From: Priapulus caudatus
Taxonomy: Eukaryota; Priapulida; Priapulimorpha; Priapulimorphida; Priapulidae
Assembly: GCF_000485595.1 (NCBI RefSeq)
Contig: NW_014577116.1
Span: forward strand, 1-44,346
DNA: 44,346 nt
Direction: 5' to 3'
Each line of letters starts with the position of its first letter. The first letter of the stretch is position 1. Both the position numbers and the translations under genes were made by a program. This document shows positions 23,726 to 30,983 of the stretch, one piece after another. The notes under the pieces are model-generated. The model ran no database searches. It was given only the letters and a program-made list of their open reading frames with translations, and was not told the origin of the DNA.

Positions 23726-23765
23726 CAGGAGCTAATAATGACAAATCATTATATGATAGCTCCTG
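23726..23765. mobile_element. Micro-hairpin element, copy 6 (40 bp)
   Basis: The ends CAGGAGCTA / TAGCTCCTG pair perfectly and the inner TAATGA / TCATTA pair with an offset. Flanks are the direct repeat ATATAAT at 23719-23725 and 23766-23772. The 8 bases left of the duplication, CACTCCTG, look like the end of another copy. Confidence 0.8.
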
Positions 23766-23825
23766 ATATAATCTACATGTACCCAAACGCATGTAAATCC
23801 ACATTACCTAAGACTAATAGTACAC

Positions 23826-23935
23826 TTGTACATATCTCTATGAGTGTACCTATAGTGTACCTGTAGTATAGGTACTCTATGAGTGTACCTGTACTCTACA
23901 TCACCACACTATCTCTATGAGTATGAAAGACATCC
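23826..23935. repeat. Short direct repeats around TCTATGAGTGTACCT
   Basis: TCTATGAGTGTACCT occurs at about 23837 and again at about 23876, with a partial TCTCTATGAGTA near 23912. Confidence 0.7.
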
Positions 23936-24299
23936 ACTATATGACTATACAGATTCAAATTTTTCCCCGATCAGCTCACACCCTCCTGTACGATATTCGT
24001 ACATAATCTACGAAGACACCCTTCTAGTACATCCATAGAGTCAATATTTTCACTGCCTAGTTGAACGCTTTACTCAGTGGGTTTTACATGAAACCAATAG
24101 AAAGCTCGATCTGAATTTTTAAATACAATACTATCAGGAACGAATAAAAGGTTAATTACTCTGCTTGCTTGCCCGCCGGGGCCAGTTATATAGCATTCTC
24201 GAGTGCACATACGGTTTCCCGTAAGTACGCACGCATAAACAGACCAGGTTACCATATCGCTAGCCTACTTCACAAGTGCATCATCCCATTCGTGTTCAT

Positions 24300-24760
24300 C
24301 AACACGCCGCAAACCTTGTTTTGTTTCTTAGCTGCGCCCGAAACGGCCTGCGCGAACGGTCAAACACGGTCAACAGCCCTGAAACAGCAACACCAGCGGC
24401 GGGCGGGCGACACGAGACCGACCGGTGGGGCGGCGGGCTGCACGCACGCAGCCGAGAGAGCAGGCGGCAGGGATCGAGAGCACTATTAAAGGGCGAGCAC
24501 GACCGCCGCGGCATCCCCGACTACGGAGCAATCCTCGCCGGCTAGACAGCGATACGCGGGGAAGCTGCTGTATCGTAGTCGGCGGGCGCGCGCGCATAAA
24601 CTATAGTCTATAGAGCTTCTGGTCGATTTGCAGCAACTGACCTTTTCAGTGCACGCGCGAGAACTACGACGAACGTCGGACGCAGCGGCGGCAAACCGCG
24701 GCGCGACGACACGCGCGCGCGTGCGGGTACACTTACATAATCGATACGTTCCGGTGACGG
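24300..24760. promoter_or_regulatory. CpG-rich block, candidate promoter island
   Basis: This is one of the most CpG-dense stretches in the window, with GGGCGGGCG, GGGGCGGCGGG and GCGCGCGCG. A TATTAAAG TATA-like word lies at 24484-24491. Overlapping open frames on both strands (61-106 codons) are expected from GC-rich DNA. No downstream exon can be assigned. Confidence 0.35.
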
Positions 24761-24769
24761 CAGCTCTAA

Positions 24770-25415
24770 ATCTCGGGTTGCTTGGTTTGTGCAAGCATCA
24801 CTGAAGCGGCGAGAAATCGGTGATTCCCCAACTCGCGAGGTTTCTGTGTGACCGGTATACGCTATTACAACGCGCGTAGTAAACGTGCCTTCTGTGATTA
24901 TAAATCAAGCGTTGCTGTACTCAGGATTCTGTCTACTCCGTGTATGCCCTGCATGCACAAGCCGCTGTTGTCCAGCGCATAAATGAACTAAATCTCATTA
25001 ATAAGCAAACTAAAGCGATTCGTCTAGTCCAGTACATCCTGTTACAAGTCCTTTTATAACATACACGGCATTAATTCATATTACCATATAGAAAGGTGTA
25101 TGAACCTAATTATATATTAGAGTGGTGTGATAATTGATGCAGCATAAAAAATAGAAGAGGATAAATAAATGCGTATTCATATTTAGCTACGCTGTATAAC
25201 AAGACAAATAACGGGTTCCAGGGTGAGGACGTATTTTGTGCATTAAAGATATATTCTGGATGAGATTATTATTATATTATTTAGTAAATAACGTTTCGCG
25301 CACAAATTAATGACATAATTTGCATGAAAACTTCATCATGGGATTATTTATTATCAAACCACTACTAATATATTCGTTTTACCGTTATACATACATTACA
25401 GTCTCCAATTCAATA
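24770..25415. other. No gene seen
   Basis: AT-rich sequence with no feature I can support. Confidence 0.5.
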
Positions 25416-25421
25416 CACTCA

Positions 25422-25766
25422 CAGGGATAGAAATTAACTTTTAAACACGGGAGTCCAACGGACTCCCTAAAAAGAGGGAGTCCGCAGCAAAATGAGGGAG
25501 TCCGCAGTCTGAAGTTCAAAATTAAAGATATTTTACAATAACGCATGTGCTTATTTTTAAGATTTATGCGGTTGCACGTCTGCCAAATTTTCTTTGGACA
25601 TTAGCTGAAATAATATGGTAATTCCGCAAGGCCGTGCTCTGGAACGAACTAGTTAGTATGGCAGAATTTTCAGGGAGTCACACGGACTCCTACACATGTC
25701 AAATCAGGACGTCCGACACAGTAAATCAGGGAATATTTGACTCCGGACTCCCGTTAATTTCGCACC
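25422..25766 (+). mobile_element. hAT-like MITE, copy 1 (345 bp)
   Basis: It starts CAGGGATAGAAATTAAC and ends GTTAATTTCGCACC (inverted). The flanks TACACTCA (25414-25421) and CACACTCA (25767-25774) match at 7 of 8 bases. The CAGGG end and 8 bp duplication are hallmarks of hAT transposons. A second copy in opposite orientation lies at 36876-37211. GGGAGTCC and its complement recur near both ends. Confidence 0.8.
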
Positions 25767-25912
25767 CACACTCATACATGTGCGCATGCAACGATGTACT
25801 GCCATGGAATTCAATACATGCAAGTATGCTCGCACGCACAAACACGCTCAACAGCCGTATATGCAACAAAATCAAGCTAGCAAGCTAATTGGTTTCCTGG
25901 TTATGATTTTAC

Positions 25913-25973
25913 CAGGAGTGAATAAAAATACTCACTCCTGACTCAAATACTCACTGAGTTTTACTCGCTCCTG
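25913..25973. mobile_element. Micro-hairpin element, copy 7 (61 bp)
   Basis: The ends are CAGGAGTGAATAAAA and TTTTACTCGCTCCTG, paired with two mismatches, so this copy looks older. Flanks are ATTTTAC (25906-25912) and ATTGTAC (25974-25980), 6 of 7 identical. An internal CACTCCTG lies at 25933. Confidence 0.75.
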
Positions 25974-25984
25974 ATTGTACATAA

Positions 25985-26868
25985 TGTTATTTTAACTAAA
26001 GTTCCAGCTACTAGGTGGCAGCAGCTTGCAGTGCGACGTGTCCCACAGCACCCCACTATTAGATGATAAAATATACGAGGTAATTATGGCTCAATATTAC
26101 AGACTAAAGTAATGCCCTGCGTCATCCAGGCAATACGTTTCAGAAAAAAAGGTTCATAAAGCGAAAATCCGTGACGTGAATCACGTTTTCCCAATGTTAA
26201 TAGGAGATGCGTTCCCACGGAAAATCCTTCAGTTAAAAATAGACGTACTATTCGTAGCAGCTGAAGTCGTCGTAAACTGCGATGAAAAAATACTCACAGA
26301 CACATGGGGGAGTAATTTCAAGGAACACGTACATTTCATCGCAACAGTGCATAGCGACAGGTAACACGTATCAACGATGACGCCCCAGAGGTGCTGGCAG
26401 CTGGCCGCACATTTATTACATACGTTTTAGTTACGGTAATTGAAGAACTGTTGTGTAAAATCATCTATTCAATCATTTGAAAAGTTCCAGGGGAGCAAGT
26501 TTACGTTTTGTTTCCTGAGTTTAGTGGTTATAATTTACAAATTAGGCACGGACGAATTCTACGTATGGCCCAATATACGTAACAAGCTGTCGTACCGTGG
26601 GGTCCTACTGTATATTGAATAAATGCTTGAGACATTAGCTGCTATTTATATGGCCCGTATTTCACGCAAGCTGTATTTTTGAGGGTGTTGGACACATTTT
26701 TGGATGTGTATGGACCCTCAACAATCGACTCATACGTGAAAAAAAATCACTCAATTGTGTCATATTTGTTGTGCTCCTGGTAAAATCTATCTACATGGAG
26801 TGAACATCGCCTCTTAGCCAGGTAATGTTCGACTGAGCAGCTCTGACAACCTTTTTATATTAAACAAC
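25985..26868. other. No gene seen
   Basis: Frames are at most 62 codons; no repeat pairing found. Confidence 0.5.
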
Positions 26869-26869
26869 G

Positions 26870-27016
26870 CTAGTGCTGTAGCTAAGGGGGGGGGGCAGTG
26901 CCCCCCCAGAACAATTAGATACAATATATGGTCAATAGCGGTCACCTTCCCAGAACAAACCACGCAGGTGACTCTGAACCTCCCTGAAACAAAATGGGTT
27001 AGCTACGTTCCTGAAT
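26870..27016. mobile_element. Probable short MITE with a G-run
   Basis: AGTGCTGTAGCTAA followed by ten Gs opens it, and GGGTTAGCTACGTTCCTG closes it. The inverted core TAGCTAA/TTAGCTA marks the ends. The G run is followed by CAGTGCCCCCCC and can fold back on it. A related start, GCTGTAGCCTCAG plus twelve Gs, lies at about 27382. Confidence 0.45.
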
Positions 27017-27274
27017 GCAGACATTTATAAGTTTTTTTACTCTAATGCCGTGTTAACGTGTGCTTATGTCAAAATTGTGTTTTTCAATGGGCAACACTAG
27101 TTTTCAGCCACACTCAACAGACCATATAGGTACTTCTTATTTACCAATGGAAGGTTTGCGAAGTCTTTAATTTCACTATTATTTTCAGTTATAAATGTAT
27201 GTATTTCTATTAAACAGGTGTGCATGCGTGTAATTAAACATTGATCCATTATGAGTATTATTAAGTGAAAGAGT

Positions 27275-27362
27275 CTAAAGAAACATTAGGACTTTTGTAG
27301 TAAACACATATCATGTTTATTACCTATCATTTTATTATTGAAACGTTCCAAGTGCCTGTGAC
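27275..27362. repeat. Diverged partial copy of the 3054-3550 inverted-repeat arm
   Basis: AGAAACATTAGGACTT to ACGTTCCAAGTGCCTGTG follows the same order as the right arm at 3387-3475 (AGAAACATTAAGAAGTT … CGCTTCAAGTGCCTGTG). Only one arm is present. Confidence 0.7.
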
Positions 27363-27751
27363 TGGTACTAGCTATATCAGGGCTGTAGCCTCAGGGGGGG
27401 GGGGGCAAGGGGACAGCTGCCCCATCTAGATTTTGACGCAAAATTAAAAAATAAGCTTAGCTAATAATTAATGTTTTTTTGGTCACTTAATGACTTATCC
27501 ATGAAAGCCTTGTCTCAGACCCACCCCTAACACACTATGTCTATGGACGTCGATCAAGAGCTGCGCCCCTTGCTCATCATTACACAGTTGACTCATGAAA
27601 TTTTGCCCCCCCTCCACTAGGAATGATCCTTGATCCTTGATCAAAGCTTCTTAGAGCTGTATTGGCCTCTTGTAGCACTTGTATGGCAATGTCTCATAGT
27701 AATGGCACATGTATATTTAAAAACTGGTAAAATCTGGTAGGTGGCGCTGGG

Positions 27752-27982
27752 TTAAATGTGGGCAGTCTGGGTAACGAACTCCCCCCGAAGCCTAGTGATC
27801 TCAGTTCTATGCTCCTTTAGACTATCCTCAGAGTCCACACACAATAAAATATCCTCACTTAGAGTTCCTACCCCACACTCTTTGAAAATCTTATGCTGAA
27901 GAAGTCCAAGTTCCTCCTCAAACTTAGCACATTCTAGTAGGTAGTGAGGTACAGTCTCGGCGACACGACACACGTCACACAA
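27752..27982 (-). pseudogene. C-terminal zinc-knuckle segment of the LINE
   Basis: The frame contains CDVCRVAETVPHYLLECAKF, spaced C-x2-C-x7-H-x4-C. This arrangement follows RNase H in many LINEs of this group. The frame ends with a stop at 27752. It is out of frame with the RNase H segment. Confidence 0.75.
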
Positions 27983-28264
27983 TGGATCATCACTAACTCC
28001 TATCTGTCAGTATCTGATGTAGGTATTTTCAGAGACCAATGTAGCCTGATCTTAAGCGTGCAATCTTGGTAATAAGCAATGGTCTGTTTGGATGGTCAGT
28101 GGTGGTGTAATGAGTGACCGATAGTATGAACACATATAACCGTCTTCCTATCTCAGCAGCATCACATTGACGTTGCCATTTAGCACTAACTGATTTTCTC
28201 GCTGCACTCTTGATGGTTCCTTGGGATGTTATACAGTCCAGCTTATTCAGATTTTTGGCCTCAC

Positions 28265-28877
28265 AACTGGCTTCCTTCGCTAGTCTATCGGCTATCTCGT
28301 TTCCTGCTATATCAGCATGGCCTGGTGTCCAGTCGGTGTTGACTGAGATGCCTTTTTCCTCCAGCTGACTAATACGGCTCTTGGTGGTAGCTTAGGTGTT
28401 ATGTAGCTGGTTAGCCTTCCAGCCCAGTGTGAGTAGTCCAACTGCGGACTGGCTATGGGAGAGGATCTGGATCTCCTCTATACTGGCTAATCTCACATCG
28501 CTGAGGATATATTCCAGCGTCATAAGGATGGCAACTAACTCTCCCAGTAGTATGGATCCGTGGAGTACTGGCTTCCTAAGTTCCTTCAGCTGATCCGAGT
28601 CGGGTAGTACAATGCAGGTGCCTGCTCCGCATGGTCCCGGGTTGGTCTGGCAGCTACCGTCGGTAAATGCTATAGCTGTGGCCGGTGGGCAGCTCTGGAC
28701 TATACTACGGATCATTTCCCTGTACTGTTCTTCCTGCAGGCTAGAGCGATCCTTGGAGGAGCCCAGTAATGACCAGTACTCAGGTGGAGAGCGAGAGGGC
28801 TGTAGTGACAGGATGTATGAGAAGCAAGGTTCAACACACTGTAGAGAGGTACCTGTCTCAGTGGTCATATCCTCCAT
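28265..28877 (-). pseudogene. RNase H domain of the LINE, one catalytic residue changed
   Basis: Visible motifs are AIAFTDGSCQTNPGPCGAGT (first Asp), LLGELVAILM (Glu), ILSHSQSAVG and, after an in-frame TAA at 28392, WTPGHADIAGNEIADRLAKE (His and last Asp). The family normally has Asp in the third position (LSDSQS). Here the codon at 28455-28457 reads His (CAT). Together with the stop, this makes it a dead copy. Confidence 0.85.
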
Positions 28878-28919
28878 CTGTGACTGGGCTAGGCCAAATG
28901 GTGAGATGTACCTTTCTCT

Positions 28920-29243
28920 TCATTCTATGCCTTGCCACCTGTTCCACGCTCTTCTTATCGGTTCTCTGGGTTCTTTGGCCAATATCTTCCCCATTTCTCT
29001 GACTGAGAGCTCTTCTCTTCGTAAGGCCAGTGGGAGCACACCAAGTTCAACTTCTAGAGCCTCTCTACTGGCGTTGCTCATTGCATCTATACAGATGGAC
29101 AGGCCCTTTCTCTGGATGTTGTTGAGTCTATGGCAACCGCTCGCTATCTGCCATACTGGCGCCGCGTATGCCAGGTGGGGGACCACAATTGCTTGGTAGA
29201 TCTGGTCTTTTGGTGTTAATTTTCTCTGTGCTCTTGACTGCAC
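28920..29243 (-). pseudogene. RT thumb/connection fragment of the LINE
   Basis: An open stretch of 107 codons contains YQAIVVPHLAYAAPVWQ and LNNIQRKGLSICIDAMSNAS. These match the thumb region of LINE RTs, where a Y-x-I-x-P-x-L-x-YA-x-P-W block is usual, followed by a QR(K) and an ALxVELGVLPL segment. It sits between the palm and RNase H, as expected. Confidence 0.8.
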
Positions 29244-29259
29244 GTAGTAGTCCTAGTGC

Positions 29260-29750
29260 CTTGTTAGCCTTGGCCTCTACCTTGTCCACGTGGTGACTGA
29301 AATTCAGCTCCTCGTCCAGGTAGACAACTAGGAGGCGTGGGGTTGTAGCGGAGAGTGGTGCTTCCCATCTTGATGAGTGGCTTGGCCTGGCCTGATAGTG
29401 GTTTCTTCTGGAATACGCATACTTCCGTCTTCTCTGTGTTGATCTTCATCCTCCACATATTGGCCCAAGACTGTATACTGATGCGAGGTCTTTTTCCATC
29501 ATCTTGGCAAGGGATTCTACATTCTCTCCTAAGTGCCAAATAGAGCCATCGTCTGCAAACTTTATCTTATCGCCTGTGGTTCGGTTCAAGGATAGAGATG
29601 ATGTCCCAGACGGTGATAGGATAGGATGATGTTCATTACTGGACATGCTCTCTATCCTTGAGCCTGTGGTTCACTCGAATATGTCTTCTATGTACAAGTT
29701 AAACAGAAGGGGAGATATGCAAGAAGGGGAGATATGCAACAGAAGGGGAA
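29260..29750 (-). pseudogene. Reverse transcriptase fragment of the LINE
   Basis: The minus frames show ISPLLFNLYIEDIF (29699-29745), then KFADDGSIWHLGENVESL with the FADD catalytic pair, then SWANMWRMKINTEKTEV-FQ (about 29400-29470), then LDEELNFSHHVDKVEAKANK in another frame. This is the order of the RT palm of RNase H-bearing LINEs. The frame changes near 29470 and 29330. The ISPLL segment is followed upstream by a second copy (see findings). Confidence 0.85.
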
Positions 29751-29760
29751 TGCCAAGCGA

Positions 29761-30980
29761 CGACAAGTAGGCCTACAACTGCAAGCACAATCTAACACAA
29801 TTTGCACTTGCACTATCCTATGCTACACATAAAAATGAAAAGATTCGCTAAAAAAGAACACGTCTTTACAAGTATTCTCATTTCATGGATGTATATTATT
29901 ATATATATAACTTAAGGCAGCTACTGAGACATTACTTACCAATGCCAATGAAACGAGGATGGGGCCTATGGCTATGGCTATGTGTTGTTAGTGAGCTGCT
30001 GGCCGCGAGCGCCGAGACTCCGAGTGACGATACTTTTATGCGACTTTTTGTAGTATGCGAAATTTTGATATAAACCGCGTCTTTTTGCAGTGTTTTTGCT
30101 CCTGCAGGGCCGTTTTGTCTCTAAATTGACTTAACAGACACTATCTTGACGTTTTCTATCACTTTCCGAATGATTAATGCGCCGCTGAATTTCACGCGAA
30201 AAGGCGCTTGATGGCGCTGAGATGCTATGACGCGGTCCTCCTAACTACCGGAATGTAACCCCATAACCCTAATTTCATTATAGCATGGTCGAACAGGGAT
30301 TATTGCTCACTTTCGTTTGACATTTCATGGAACCAAGTTTAAATCTGTGTTTAAGTGAAATACACAATTTTGATAATAAATCACCACTGTTCCCCAAAAC
30401 ATTTTGCACATTAGTTTGTGCAAGGCTTTTGGAATTTTAACCCCTTTCCGAAACAGTCGAGGTGTGCGCCCACAACATTTCAATCCGATAATGACGAAAT
30501 GCAGCTTATTTGAGTATTTTTATTCGCATGAAGTTAAACTTTATTAAACGCACGACAGAATTCATATATTTTTATATACAGATAGATTTATACAGCGAGA
30601 GAAAGAGAGACAGAAGGAGCTATCAGTTGGAGATCAGTGGTTGACAGCAATACGGGACACGCCTCTCCGGAAACGCACTCCGATTTTACTAACTGGGAGT
30701 AAAATGCGGACGGATTCAGTCATGTTTGTGTCTTTTTTATGTTTTAATGTTATAGTAGATATTTTTATTATTAAATATTACTATTTGTGTTTTTCTGGAT
30801 GTTTTTATATGCTATCTATATTATTTAGTGTTAGAAACAAAACTCTATCCTTACGATGCTTCGCTCTGTCTGCTCCATATTGGCTGGTTGGCTGTCGTTA
30901 GCGAGGTTTTTCTTTACCGGTGGATAAAATCTTTCAACATCTCTGAAACTTAAGGACGTTTACCTGCAAAGACGTAACAC
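29761..30980. other. Upstream region of SSR1; possible small signal-peptide ORF
   Basis: This contains the unmapped SSR1 promoter and 5' UTR. On the + strand, ATG at 29941 (next ATG 29947) opens MPMKRGWGLWLWLCVVSELL followed by AASAETPSDD, which looks like a signal peptide with an Ala-x-Ala cleavage site. The frame stops at 30073. It may be chance. On the minus strand, TTG|GTAAGTAATG at about 29940 is a good donor-like site. Confidence 0.35.
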
Positions 30981-30983
30981 GAG

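Larger units (their letters stand above)
27625..29760 (-). mobile_element. 5'-truncated, decayed non-LTR retrotransposon (LINE) with RNase H
   Basis: Read on the minus strand, the order is reverse transcriptase palm and thumb (about 29745-28920), RNase H (about 28680-28265) and a C-terminal CCHC-type knuckle (27982-27752). This order fits the I/R1/Jockey-group LINEs that carry RNase H; the clade is inferred. There is no endonuclease and no N-terminal half of the RT, so the copy is truncated near 29760, as incomplete reverse transcription produces. The 3' end lies near a short tandem of GATCAAG units at 27625-27643. Several frameshifts (about 29470, about 29330, between 28920 and 28880) and a TAA at 28392 show it is inactive. 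Confidence 0.85.

Noticed and set aside
8022-25973. Micro-hairpins as transcription terminators or a CRISPR-like array
   Set aside because: They are dispersed by kilobases, have different arms and own target duplications, and there are no bacterial genes.
28396-29199. Open frames of 65-195 codons on the + strand
   Set aside because: They are antisense shadows of the LINE on the minus strand.
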